Below, one piece after another: positions 17,470 to 25,987 of a DNA stretch of 64,000 bases. The notes beneath the pieces are model-generated. The model searched no databases. It saw only the letters and a list, made by a program, of their open reading frames with translations, and had not been told where the DNA came from. The DNA is from Vulcanimicrobiota bacterium (GTDB taxonomy: Bacteria > Vulcanimicrobiota > Xenobia > Xenobiales > JADMJV01). Numbering within the stretch: the stretch's first letter is position 1; each line of letters starts with the position of its first letter. The position numbers and the translations under genes are program-made. Location: positions 124,001 to 188,000 of the forward strand of contig JAFKGI010000010.1 in the NCBI GenBank assembly GCA_017307785.1. Direction: 5' to 3'.

Positions 17470-19421
17470 AGAGACTCGTCTCCGTGGCCCTGGTCGCCCT
17501 GACCCTGGGCCAGATCGCGCCCGCGCAAGATATTCTCAAAGATGCGGTGCTGCCGGTGGAGACCAAATATCTCAACAGCCCCACGGCCAGCCAATACCCC
17601 GAGTCGAACGCCATCTTCCTGAGCGACACGGTCAACTTCCGCGTTTCCGCCGACGGAGCCACTGAATATGACGAACACGACGTCATCAAAGTCTTCACCC
17701 CCGCCGGCGTGGAGGATCACAAGGATCTGCTGCGCGTCTATCGTTCTGACCTGGAGAAGGTGGAAGTCGACCTGGCCCGCACCATTTTGCCCGACGGTCG
17801 CGTGCTGGAAGTTCCCAAGTCGGCCATTGCCGACGAAGCCGTCTTTGAACCCTCGGAAACCAAAACCAACCAGTTCATGCGTCGAGTCGTCATCCGCTAT
17901 CCGAACGTAGTCCCCAACTCCATCGTGGAGTATCGCATCCGCACCAAGAAAAAGCCTTATCCGGCCGGCAAATGGTGGGGAGTCAGCTACGTGCAGAACC
18001 CCGAGCCCATGATCGAAAGCCGCTTTCAGGTGGACGTTCCCGCCGGCTCCAACGTGCATTTCGCCACTCCGGGCTACACCAATCTGGTGCCAGAGAAAAG
18101 CACCCACGATGGGATCGATAGCACCGTCTACAAAATCGTGCAGAGCCCTCCGCTCGCTCAGGAAGCCGCGGGTCCCGCACTGTTGACCCAGATGAAGCGC
18201 CTGGAAGCCGGTAATTTCGACAGCTGGGGACAGCTGCGCAGCTGGTTCAATCAGGCCTTCGAGGCCAACTGCGAAACCACCGGAGCGGTGCAAACGCAGA
18301 CTCAGCGTCTAATAACCCCCGGCTCCACGCCCACCCAACAGCTGGTCGATATCGGAACCTGGGCCACTCACAAGCGATTCCTCTCGGGCTCGCTAGATGA
18401 TTTCCGCCCCAATAAAGCCGGCCTGCTGGTGGATGAGCAGGTGCTCAATGCCGTGGACGCGGCGGTGCTTTTGACCAGCATGTATCGCGCCGCCGGCTTC
18501 ACCGTGCAGCCAGTGCTGGCTTTCGAACTCCCCCCCGAGCAGGTGCAGGCCGATCTGCCGCGCTTCAACCGGGTCGACACTTTGCTACTCCAGGTCAAGC
18601 AAGGCAACCAGAGCTGGTGGATCGATCCCCGTCACCCGCTCGAATTTGACGATGCTCCCCCTTCCGGCTTTCAAGGCGGTTCGGCGCTGCTGGCCAGCGA
18701 CGAACAGCAGCCTTTCGAGCGCCTGCAATCGACCGCGGCCGACGCCAACCGGGTGGAAACCCAGGTGGAAGCCCGGTTGGACGACAAAGGCAAGCTGGAG
18801 CTTCGATTCAACACGGTGGAGCACGGTGCATCCGGAGCCGCCTACCGCGAGGCCAGTCGTGAGCTGCTCGACAGCGGCAAGGAACAGCGGGAACAGCAGC
18901 TCTCGCGCCTCTTTGAACGCATCGCCGCCAACTACGGAACGCGCGCTCGGGTACTCGACAAATACTTCAATCTGGAAGCCAGACAGGGCCAGCCGATTGA
19001 TTTCGCAGCCACCGTGGCAGTGCCCGACTACACGGTTCGTATGGGCAATAAGCTGGCGATGATCATGCCGGTGAGGGTCAATCCGCAGATGATCAATCTG
19101 GCCGAAGCCAACGGCACTCGCACCCAACCGGTCCGTCTGGACCATCCCTGGCGCGAAGACGTGCGCCTGCGCCTGCATCTGCCCGCCAACGCGGAGCTCA
19201 GCGAACTGCCGGCCACCGTGCAGATCAACAGTCCTTTTGGTAGTTACTTCGCCACCGCCCGCGGCGAGGGGCGTGAGGTCTATTACTACAGTCGCCTGAT
19301 CGTCAACGAAGCCCTGATTCCCAAAGAACAGGCGGGAGAACTGGCCCAGTTCGCGCGCCAGGTGTTGCAGGCTCGCGGTAAGTTGTTGCTGACCCCGGTT
19401 CGCACCGCCAACACGCCCTAA
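17466..19421 (+). CDS. Secreted DUF3857/transglutaminase-like protein lacking the catalytic Cys
   Basis: The 651-residue protein has a signal peptide (MKRLVSVALVALTLGQIAPA), a DUF3857-type beta domain (about 40-250), a transglutaminase-like core (about 260-430) and a C-terminal beta domain. DUF3857 proteins usually carry a GDCKD motif. Here the equivalent reads LNAVD (Ala329 at the Cys position), and the downstream FNHA-type His is replaced in RFNRVDTLLL. It is therefore likely a non-catalytic, structural or binding protein of the periplasm or outer surface. The ATG overlaps the OppF-like stop (ATGA), and ispE begins directly after its stop. Confidence 0.8.
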   Translation: MKRLVSVALVALTLGQIAPAQDILKDAVLPVETKYLNSPTASQYPESNAIFLSDTVNFRVSADGATEYDEHDVIKVFTPAGVEDHKDLLRVYRSDLEKVEVDLARTILPDGRVLEVPKSAIADEAVFEPSETKTNQFMRRVVIRYPNVVPNSIVEYRIRTKKKPYPAGKWWGVSYVQNPEPMIESRFQVDVPAGSNVHFATPGYTNLVPEKSTHDGIDSTVYKIVQSPPLAQEAAGPALLTQMKRLEAGNFDSWGQLRSWFNQAFEANCETTGAVQTQTQRLITPGSTPTQQLVDIGTWATHKRFLSGSLDDFRPNKAGLLVDEQVLNAVDAAVLLTSMYRAAGFTVQPVLAFELPPEQVQADLPRFNRVDTLLLQVKQGNQSWWIDPRHPLEFDDAPPSGFQGGSALLASDEQQPFERLQSTAADANRVETQVEARLDDKGKLELRFNTVEHGASGAAYREASRELLDSGKEQREQQLSRLFERIAANYGTRARVLDKYFNLEARQGQPIDFAATVAVPDYTVRMGNKLAMIMPVRVNPQMINLAEANGTRTQPVRLDHPWREDVRLRLHLPANAELSELPATVQINSPFGSYFATARGEGREVYYYSRLIVNEALIPKEQAGELAQFARQVLQARGKLLLTPVRTANTP

Positions 19422-20270
19422 ATGCTGGCGCCGGCAAAGATCAACCTGAGCCTGGAAATCCTGGGGGATTTACCGGGCGGCTACCACGAGCTGGACAGCC
19501 TGTTCGCCACGCTGGATCTGGCCGACGAACTGCACTGGAAGGACGCTCCGAGCACCAGCTTGCGGCTGGGTGGTGAAGTGACCGGCCTGGACATCTCGGT
19601 GGGCGAAGACAACCTGGTGATCCGGGCTTTGCGCGTTTTAGAAGCAGCCTCCGGGCGTTCCCTGCCGCTGGAAATCGAACTGATCAAACGCATTCCCGCC
19701 GGCGGGGGTTTGGGCGGCGGCTCTTCCGACGCGGCCGCTCTGCTTTACGGAGTCAACCAGTCCCACGGACTGGGCTTTTCCATCGAGCAACTGGAGAAGC
19801 TGGGCGCGCCTCTGGGAGCGGACGTTAGCTTTGGTGTGCGCGGAGGCCTGGCCCGGGGCACGGGACGTGGCGACGAGATGCAGTCCCTACCGGCTCTTCC
19901 CCAGCGCTCGCTGGTCTTGATTCTGCCACCTTTCTTCTGCCCGACCGGCGCCGTCTACCGAGCCTGGGATTCGGGACGCTGGCGACCTGCCGCCGGCAAA
20001 GTCGCCTCCAGTCTGCCCTTCATCGAGAAAGGCGAGTGGGGACCGCTGGCGGACATGCTGGGCAACGATCTGGAGCCGGCGGCCGAACAAGTGCAGCCGC
20101 AACTGGCGGAAATACGGGACGCGCTGCGCCACCTGGGACCGGTGTTGCTGTGCGGCAGCGGCTCCACCGTCAGCTGCTGGGGCGGGACCCTGGATGAGGT
20201 GCAGGCGGTGGTCGAACCCTGGGGCTGCCGCTGCGTCCAGGCCCAGGTGACCTGCGTGAGCCGTTCGTGA
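19422..20270 (+). CDS. ispE: 4-diphosphocytidyl-2-C-methyl-D-erythritol kinase
   Basis: The 282-residue GHMP kinase phosphorylates CDP-ME in the MEP pathway of isoprenoid synthesis. It shows PAKINLSLEI at the N-terminus, GYHELDSLF, the ATP loop PAGGGLGGGSSDAAALL and the C-terminal GSGSTV motif. All are diagnostic of IspE. The ATG follows the previous TAA without a gap and the stop overlaps the next gene as GTGA, so it is embedded in an operon. The host thus uses the non-mevalonate route. No other isp gene is in the window. Confidence 0.92.
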   Translation: MLAPAKINLSLEILGDLPGGYHELDSLFATLDLADELHWKDAPSTSLRLGGEVTGLDISVGEDNLVIRALRVLEAASGRSLPLEIELIKRIPAGGGLGGGSSDAAALLYGVNQSHGLGFSIEQLEKLGAPLGADVSFGVRGGLARGTGRGDEMQSLPALPQRSLVLILPPFFCPTGAVYRAWDSGRWRPAAGKVASSLPFIEKGEWGPLADMLGNDLEPAAEQVQPQLAEIRDALRHLGPVLLCGSGSTVSCWGGTLDEVQAVVEPWGCRCVQAQVTCVSRS

Positions 20271-21046
20271 AGGCCGTCTTGCTGGCCGGAGGACCGGTAG
20301 GCCAGCTCGACCTGGAAGCCGACGACACGGCCGAAAGCAAAGGCCTGGTGCGGGTGGGCGGCCAACCGCTGGCCTGGCGCACGCTTCAGGGTTTTCGCGA
20401 GGCTCGCATGCTAACCCGAACCGTGTTGGTGGGCGGCGACCGCGATTGGTCGGGCGTAGACGACTGGGTGCCCGGTCAAGAAACCCTGATGGGCTCCTTC
20501 GAGGCCGGCGTCAACGCCTGCGGAGAAAGCAGCGAGCCGGTATTGGTCTGCTGCGGAGATTTGCCCTTTTTGCCGGGAGCAGCCCTGGACGATTTCGTGG
20601 AACGCTGCCGGCGCCGGCCCGAAGCCAGCCTCTGGTATGGCTATTTGCGCCAGGAAAACTCGCTGCGCAAGTACCCGCGATTGCCCCATACCTGGGCGCG
20701 TCTGCAGGACGGGACCTACTGCGGCAGTGGCGTCATGGTGCTGCGTCCCGAGGTGATGCAGCGAATGCGCGCAGCCATGGAGCGACTCACCCACGCGCGC
20801 AAGAATATGTTCAAACTGGCCCACTGCCTGGGCTGGGGGAATTTGCTCAACTACGGGTTGGGCAGGTTGACGGTGGCCCGCGCGGAGAAAGCCGGCCAGG
20901 GAATCTTCGGTGTGCGCTGCGCCGGCATCGAAACGCCCTACGCCGAGCTCGGCTTCAACGTGGATGATGCCGAGAGCCTGAGCGAGGCTCGCCGTATTTT
21001 GCAGGAAGTTGGTGACCCCTATGCATCAAGTCGTACACACGGATAA
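20267..21046 (+). CDS. MobA-like NTP-transferase domain protein
   Basis: The 259-residue protein has a Rossmann-type nucleotidyltransferase start (MKAVLLAGG) and the metal-binding LVCCGDLPFL motif of MobA/IspD-like enzymes. An NTP_transf_3-type middle with a YCGSGVMVLRPE segment follows. The usual GGxSxRMG loop after LLAGG is altered (LAGGPVGQLDLEADD), so the precise substrate is unclear. It could activate a sugar phosphate, molybdopterin or another cofactor. It follows ispE with a GTGA overlap. Being next to IspE hints at CTP-linked chemistry, but it is not IspD by motif. The RidA start lies inside its 3' end. Confidence 0.72.
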   Translation: MKAVLLAGGPVGQLDLEADDTAESKGLVRVGGQPLAWRTLQGFREARMLTRTVLVGGDRDWSGVDDWVPGQETLMGSFEAGVNACGESSEPVLVCCGDLPFLPGAALDDFVERCRRRPEASLWYGYLRQENSLRKYPRLPHTWARLQDGTYCGSGVMVLRPEVMQRMRAAMERLTHARKNMFKLAHCLGWGNLLNYGLGRLTVARAEKAGQGIFGVRCAGIETPYAELGFNVDDAESLSEARRILQEVGDPYASSRTHG

Positions 21047-21401
21047 AGCTCCGGCCGCGGTCGGACCTTACAGCCAGGCGATTCGTCTCGGCAACATGAT
21101 TTACTCGGCCGGTCAGGTCGCTCTCGATCCCGAGCAGGGAGTGCTGGTCGGAACCGACGTGCAGGCCCAGACCGAGCAGGTTTTCAAGAATCTGCAGGCG
21201 GTGCTGGCGGCGGCTGGCAGCGACTTGAGCAAAGTAGTGAAGACGACCGTTTTCCTGACCACCATGGACCACTTCACGGCCATGAACGAAGTCTACGGCC
21301 AGCATTTTCCCAACAATCCCCCGGCCCGCTCCACGGTGGCTGTAGCCGGTCTGCCCAAAGCGGCCCTGGTGGAAATCGAAGTGGTGGCATACGTCGACTA
21401 A
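21021..21401 (+). CDS. ridA: RidA/YjgF-type enamine/imine deaminase
   Basis: About 126 residues with AAVGPYSQAI, IYSAGQVALDP, the KTTVFLTTMDHFTAMNEVY helix, FPNNPPARSTVAVAGLP and a final VEIEVVAY. These are classic RidA features, including the conserved Arg that binds the carboxylate of enamine substrates. RidA hydrolyses reactive 2-aminoacrylate from PLP enzymes. The ATG at 21021 gives the family's usual length; TTG 21009 or GTG 21012 are alternatives closer to an AGGAAG. It overlaps the MobA-like gene and is followed without a gap by the ABC-F gene. Confidence 0.92.
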   Translation: MHQVVHTDKAPAAVGPYSQAIRLGNMIYSAGQVALDPEQGVLVGTDVQAQTEQVFKNLQAVLAAAGSDLSKVVKTTVFLTTMDHFTAMNEVYGQHFPNNPPARSTVAVAGLPKAALVEIEVVAYVD

Positions 21402-23255
21402 ATGCTGAGACTGGAAGGCATCACCAAGCAGATTCAGGGCCAGACCCTCTTTGAAAACGTCGATTTGACGCTGGTGGCGGGTGACCGGCTGGGCGTGATC
21501 GGCGTTAACGGCTGCGGCAAGAGCACCTTTCTCAAGGTGATCGCCGGGCAGGTCGAACCCGATAAGGGCAGCATCTGGGTGGCCGAGGGCTATCGAGTGG
21601 GCTACCTTCCCCAGGCCCCTCAGGTGGACGGAAATCTGTCGGTGGCCGACGCCGTTTACCAGTCCCAGGCCGAAGTGCTGACCCTCTGGCACGAATACGA
21701 AAAAGTGGCCGAGGTCGGCCAGGACATGCGCCGCCTGGGCGAGTTACAACACTCGCTCGAGAGCGCCGGTTTCTTTGAACTGCAGGTGCGGGCAGACATC
21801 GCCATGACGCAACTGGGCCTGGGACCGCTGCGCGATGTGCCCATCGACAAGCTCTCGGGTGGGCAACGCCGCCGCGTGGCCCTGGCCCAGGCGTTGACCC
21901 GCCAGCCGGACGTTTTGCTGCTGGATGAGCCCACCAACCACCTGGACACGGATTCCATCGACTGGCTGGAGGGCTACCTGCGCGGCTATGCGGGAGCGGT
22001 GGTGATGGTCACCCACGACCGCTACTTTCTGGACCGCATCACCAGCCGCACGCTGGAAATCGAAGATGCTCAGGTCACTTGCTATCAGGGCAACTACGCT
22101 CGCTATCTGGAGAAAAAGTCGGAGCTGCAGGCGCTGGCCGAAGCTAGCGAGGCCAAGCGCGCCAACCTGTGGCGACGCGAGCTGGAGTGGCTGCGACGCG
22201 GTCCTCGAGCCCGCGCCACCAAGCAGAAAGCGCGTATCGAGCGGGCCTATGAGCTGCAGCCGGAATACCAGAAGAAGCAGGACGGACTGGAGATCGGGCT
22301 GGGTTCGGCGCGATTGGGCAAGAAAGTGCTGGACGCCGAGGGAATTTCCAAGAGCTTCGGCAGCAAGCGGCTTTTCGAGAAGTTTGATCTGAGCCTGGCT
22401 CCAGGCGAGCGGCTGGGCATTGTAGGCTCCAATGGCAGCGGTAAGACCACCCTGCTGGAAGTGCTCTCCGGACGGTTGCAGCCCGACGCGGGCACGGTCG
22501 AAATGGGAACGACCGTCAAGTTGGGCTACTTCGACCAAGAAAATCGCGAGCTTGATCCCAACATGAAGGTGATCGATGCTCTGCGCGAGGTGGCCGAAAG
22601 CATTCCTCTGGCCAACGGTGAGGTACTGACGGCCTCGCAAATGCTGGAGCGCTTCCTGTTCAGCGGGCGCCTGCAGCATACGCTGGTGGGACGCCTTTCC
22701 GGCGGCGAGCGACGGCGCCTCTACCTGCTCCAGGTGCTGATGGGCAATCCCAACGTGCTCTTCCTGGACGAGCCTTCCAACGATCTGGACATCCCCACCC
22801 TCTCTTGCCTGGAGGATTACCTCGACCAGTATCCCGGGTCGTTGCTAATCTCCAGCCACGATCGGTATCTTCTAGATCGCTGCGTCGAGCAACTGCTGGC
22901 TTTCGAAGGCGGCCCGCAACCGCGCCGCGTGATGGGCGGCTACTCCGATTACGCGCAGGACAAGCCGGCGCCGGTGACGGCCGCCAAAAAAACCGCTGCC
23001 GCCGCTCCGGTGGTGGTGGACAACGCGCCGGTGCGGGCGCGCAAGCTGTCGTTCAAGGAGAAAAGAGAGCTGGAAAGCCTGGAAGTGAGCATCGCCCGGG
23101 CCGAAACCCGCCAGGTCGAACTGGAAGAAGTGCTGTCCACCCAGGCCACCAACTACAGCGCCGTGCGGGCAGCTCATGAGGAGCTGGAGAAATTGAAGTC
23201 GGACCTGGAAACTCAAATGGAGCGCTGGGCCGAACTGGCCGAGCTGGCGGATTAG
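21402..23255 (+). CDS. ABC-F family ATPase, Uup-like, with C-terminal coiled coil
   Basis: The 617-residue soluble protein has two ABC domains: Walker A GVNGCGKST and GSNGSGKTT, signatures LSGGQRRRVALAQAL and LSGGERRRLYLLQVL, Walker B LLDEPTNHLD and FLDEPSNDLD. They are joined by a linker with a basic ARATKQKAR segment. A C-terminal charged coiled coil (about 545-617) points to the Uup branch, which acts on ribosomes and affects DNA stability. No membrane segment is present, so it is not a transporter. The ATG follows the RidA stop directly. Resistance-type ABC-F function is not indicated. Confidence 0.9.
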   Translation: MLRLEGITKQIQGQTLFENVDLTLVAGDRLGVIGVNGCGKSTFLKVIAGQVEPDKGSIWVAEGYRVGYLPQAPQVDGNLSVADAVYQSQAEVLTLWHEYEKVAEVGQDMRRLGELQHSLESAGFFELQVRADIAMTQLGLGPLRDVPIDKLSGGQRRRVALAQALTRQPDVLLLDEPTNHLDTDSIDWLEGYLRGYAGAVVMVTHDRYFLDRITSRTLEIEDAQVTCYQGNYARYLEKKSELQALAEASEAKRANLWRRELEWLRRGPRARATKQKARIERAYELQPEYQKKQDGLEIGLGSARLGKKVLDAEGISKSFGSKRLFEKFDLSLAPGERLGIVGSNGSGKTTLLEVLSGRLQPDAGTVEMGTTVKLGYFDQENRELDPNMKVIDALREVAESIPLANGEVLTASQMLERFLFSGRLQHTLVGRLSGGERRRLYLLQVLMGNPNVLFLDEPSNDLDIPTLSCLEDYLDQYPGSLLISSHDRYLLDRCVEQLLAFEGGPQPRRVMGGYSDYAQDKPAPVTAAKKTAAAAPVVVDNAPVRARKLSFKEKRELESLEVSIARAETRQVELEEVLSTQATNYSAVRAAHEELEKLKSDLETQMERWAELAELAD

Positions 23256-23263
23256 GAGCGGGT

Positions 23264-23746
23264 ATGAAAGCCTGGATGTTGGTGTTGGGGCTGTCGGCCT
23301 GGGTGTGGGCCGCTCCGCCGGCCGAGGATGTCTACAAAGTGGTGGAGGCGGCCGGCCTGCCCCGGGAAATCGTGGAGATTCACAACCCCGACAGCTTTCC
23401 TGAGTTGGCCGTGGTCGGCGTGGAGAATCAGCTCAAGGCCGTCTATCTGGAGGGCGCCTACACCAGCCCCAATCAGGCCACCGGGACGATGTGCGCCAAG
23501 CTGGACAACGAGCTGGCGGTGGCCTGGGTGACCCAGGTCTTGCTGAGCTTCGAGGAGCCGCTGCTGAAGAGCCCGACTCAGTTTACAGGAACCAGCGACT
23601 GGCTGGCGCCGGCTGCCGAGGCCGACGGAGCCAAGGGCTTCAAGGTCAAGCTGTGGGTGCGCGAAAAGAGCGGAGAGCTGGCCCTACGTCAGTACCATCT
23701 GACCGCAAAGGGCGCCCGAGTGAGCGTGCTCAAGCGCCTTCGCTAA
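23264..23746 (+). CDS. Small secreted protein of unknown function
   Basis: The 160-residue protein has a signal peptide (MKAWMLVLGLSAWVWAA) and a mixed alpha/beta body with no recognised motif. It starts 8 bases after the ABC-F stop, behind AGGAGCGG, and ends the plus-strand operon. The body looks like a small ligand-binding or chaperone-like fold, but nothing specific can be said. A GC-rich tandem repeat begins about 18 bases after its stop. Confidence 0.65.
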   Translation: MKAWMLVLGLSAWVWAAPPAEDVYKVVEAAGLPREIVEIHNPDSFPELAVVGVENQLKAVYLEGAYTSPNQATGTMCAKLDNELAVAWVTQVLLSFEEPLLKSPTQFTGTSDWLAPAAEADGAKGFKVKLWVREKSGELALRQYHLTAKGARVSVLKRLR

Positions 23747-23763
23747 CGCGGGCTGCCGTTCTT

Positions 23764-24007
23764 TTTGCCGCGGCTGGGTGCGGGGCCGCCGCGATTTTCC
23801 GCGGGAATTGAGCCTGGTGGGGCGTTTGCCGCCGCTGGGTGCGGGGCCGCCGCGTTTTTCCGCGGGGAATGGAGCTTGCCTGGGCGTTTGCCGCGGCTGA
23901 GTGCGGGGCCGCCGCGTTTTTCCGCGGGGATTGAGCCTGGCGGGGCGTTTGCCGCGGCTGGGCGCGGGGCCGCCGCGTTTTTCCGCGGGAATTGAGCCTG
24001 GCCTGGG
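23764..24007. repeat. Tandem array of four ~61-bp GC-rich repeats
   Basis: The unit begins TTTGCCGCGGCTGGGTGCGG and contains GGGGCCGCCGCGTTTTTCCG. It recurs at 23764, 23825, 23887 and 23948, with spacings of 61, 62 and 61 bases. Each copy contains self-complementary CCGCGG boxes and can form GC-rich hairpins around a T-run. Open frames cross it on both strands but encode only Arg/Pro/Ala-rich repeats, so I treat it as noncoding. It lies between two convergent genes and could serve as a transcriptional barrier. Its sequence is unrelated to the 90-bp array at 12973. Confidence 0.85.
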
Positions 24008-24013
24008 CTCCCT

Positions 24014-24747
24014 TTAGGGCTGGTGGGCGGCGGCCAGGTCGGCGTCGTTCTGGGAGAATTCCAGGGTCATGGGTTGGCCGCGGTCGTTGCCGGGTTCGCG
24101 GATGTCGAGCGGGCCGCCCAGGAAGGAAGCGGATTTGAGCTCCATACGGCCGGCGTCCTGGGCTTCGGGGACGGGCTTGAGTTTGGCCACCTGATTCTGC
24201 CCCGTCTTCATCTGGCTGTCGAGCACGCGCTCGGCGGCTTCCAGATTGGCTTCGGGGATGTCGCCGAGCAGGCGTCCGCAAACTTTGTCCATGTTGCCGT
24301 CGAGCAGCTTGAGAGTGTCCACCTGGTCGGGGGCCAGCACCCCTGGTCGTTGCGGATGCGCACGAAGCCGTCCGGCAGCATGGTGGCGCCGGCCTTGGCT
24401 TTCTCCGCCTTCTCTTCCTGATCGCGCTCGTGACCGCGTTTGGTCTTGAGCTCATGGTCCTCGGTGTTCTCGGGTTCTAATTCCTGGAGGCCGGCGTGAG
24501 CGGCCAGTTCGTGCTCGTGGCCCTCGATGTGCTCCTGGTGGGAGGCTTGCAGCGACTTCCGAGCGGCGTCGCTGAAGGTGAAGCCTTCTTCTTGCTCCAC
24601 GCCCTTCTTGACGACGGTCTTGCGCTGGGTGTTGGCCGTACCGCCGGTGTGGTGGAGGTTCTCGGCCGTCTTGGAGTCGGGTCCTTTGGCAACCTGATGG
24701 TTGATCTGACTGAAGTAGTTTCCGCCTTGTCCGATGCTGGATGCCAT
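24014..24747 (-). pseudogene. Hypothetical protein gene interrupted by a one-base frameshift
   Basis: Two adjoining frames clearly belong together. The first (from ATG 24747) reads MASSIGQGGNYFSQINHQVA and stays protein-like to about RIRNDQG. Coding quality then jumps to the frame ending at 24014, which reads VLAPDQVDTLKLLDGNMDKV and onward. The switch is at a four-base C run (24340-24343 on plus). One additional base there would restore a single protein of about 244 residues. The protein is charged and His-rich (HQEHIEGHEHELAAHAG) with no known domain or signal peptide. This is a true inactivating mutation, a homopolymer sequencing error, or less likely recoding. Confidence 0.7.
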
Positions 24748-25046
24748 GATTCCGAAATCCTCCCTTAATAGAAAAGCTCGGGTATCATATCACATTCGAA
24801 CCCATGCACAAGCGGGCAAAAGTTCATAGTTCTGGAACTGCCCAAGGTCGTTGACCTGGCCGGCTATCTGCAGCGCGCGCAAAATCAGGCGCCGACCCCC
24901 ATCAAGGCACGAAACGGCCTAGCCAAAGTCGTCTGCCAGTAACCTCCGGGCTAGTTCCCCAGCTTCAAGGCAAGCTTGGGTGTTGAGAATTTGTTGAGGA
25001 TCTGTTGAATCCTCAGCCTCATAATCTCCGAACAGTAAATCGAACA
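24748..25046. other. Host-phage boundary region
   Basis: This stretch separates the last chromosomal gene from the recombinase and should contain or lie near the left attachment site. The matching right site is outside the window, so the att core cannot be defined. On the minus strand, a fragment ending at 24919 (ILNTQACLEAGELARRLLAD) reads like protein but has no good start. It may be the cut 3' end of a host gene or a very small phage gene. A plus frame ending at 24942 is similarly short. No tRNA gene is seen. Confidence 0.35.
24981..25008 (+). promoter_or_regulatory. Three TGTTGA direct repeats at 11-bp spacing upstream of the recombinase
   Basis: TGTTGA occurs at 24981, 24992 and 25003, exactly one helical turn apart. 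The first two copies extend as TGTTGAGAAT and TGTTGAGGAT. A TGAGGAT/ATCCTCA inverted repeat overlaps the last two. Such phased sites are typical of arm-type recombinase, excisionase or repressor binding sites next to integrase genes. The array ends about 40 bases before the recombinase ATG. Confidence 0.5.
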
Positions 25047-25916
25047 ATGGAGAAACCCGAGATGCAATTCGCAGCGTGTGCGCAAATGACCAGAGACAAC
25101 GTGATCTTGAGGACCAGGCCGTCATCCCACAAGACCACCCGCATCCACTGCAACCACTTCGTTGAGCTCTGGGGAGACCGACCCGTCAGCGAAATCAATC
25201 GCCTGGAGGTCCAGGCCTGGGCCACCCAGAGGAAACAGGACCGCTCCGAGTCTACGGTTCAGCGTGAGTTGAGTTTCCTGCGGCAGGTCTTCAAGACCGC
25301 GACCTCGTTGCAGCTAGAGCACCAATACCCAACAGTTGATCTGGGCATCCGCCTGAAGAAAGGCAAGCGCCACCAGTGGCTGACCTACGAGGCACAGCCC
25401 ATTCTGATGGCGGCTTACGCGGCCCTGCTCCCCCACTGGGAACTCCACTGGTCCATAGCCGACTTCGTCTTGCTCTCGGGGCTGCGGCGCGGAGAGCAAC
25501 TGCATCTCAGGCCGCATCACTTGAGCGAGCAGTTCATCGTGGTCCCCGAAGAAGGGAAGACCGGAACCCGGCTAGTCCCCATGCACCCCAGGGCCTGGAA
25601 CATTGCGCAGATGTGGATCCGGAAGGCGGCAGAACTGGGCAGCGAGTTCGTCTTCTGGCCTGAGGCCTCAAGAGACCGCCTCAAATATGGGGAGCTCTAC
25701 GCCCAGAAATACTGGGTGCCCACGGTGAAGGCCGCAGGGATGGCCGGCCTCCAGATGCGGGACATGCGCCGATCCTATGCGTGCCGGCTTGTGGATATGG
25801 ACGTCTCCATCCTGGAGATCCGCGACTTGCTCGGACACTCCAGCGTGGAACAGACACTCACTTACTGCCAGGTCCAGCCCCACAAGTTGCGCAGCGCAGT
25901 GCTGCGGCTTTGCTGA
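25047..25916 (+). CDS. int: Tyrosine recombinase (phage integrase)
   Basis: About 289 residues with an N-terminal SAM-like core-binding domain and a C-terminal catalytic domain. The catalytic set is Arg in LLSGLRRGEQL, Lys in EEGKTG, the second Arg in RDMRRSYACRL, His in LLGHSSVEQT and nucleophile Tyr in TLTYCQV. The first His of the HxxR box is replaced by Arg (RDMR), a known but less common variant. No N-terminal arm-binding domain of classical size is present. ATG 25047 is chosen because the upstream TTG 25005 lies inside the TGTTGA repeats. It is the only phage enzyme on the plus strand and marks the left prophage end. Confidence 0.88.
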   Translation: MEKPEMQFAACAQMTRDNVILRTRPSSHKTTRIHCNHFVELWGDRPVSEINRLEVQAWATQRKQDRSESTVQRELSFLRQVFKTATSLQLEHQYPTVDLGIRLKKGKRHQWLTYEAQPILMAAYAALLPHWELHWSIADFVLLSGLRRGEQLHLRPHHLSEQFIVVPEEGKTGTRLVPMHPRAWNIAQMWIRKAAELGSEFVFWPEASRDRLKYGELYAQKYWVPTVKAAGMAGLQMRDMRRSYACRLVDMDVSILEIRDLLGHSSVEQTLTYCQVQPHKLRSAVLRLC

Positions 25917-25987
25917 TCGCTGGCAGGTAAGGCTGCCCCTCGGCAGAACCCCATGCGCCCCGGCCACCAGGTCGAGGCTATTTCGCG

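Noticed and set aside
23730..24455. Minus-strand frame rich in Arg/Pro through the 61-bp repeats
   Set aside because: Composition follows the GC-rich repeat; the better frames of the disrupted gene lie in the same stretch.
24748..25046. tRNA gene as attachment site
   Set aside because: No cloverleaf or TPsiC-like sequence could be found in this stretch.
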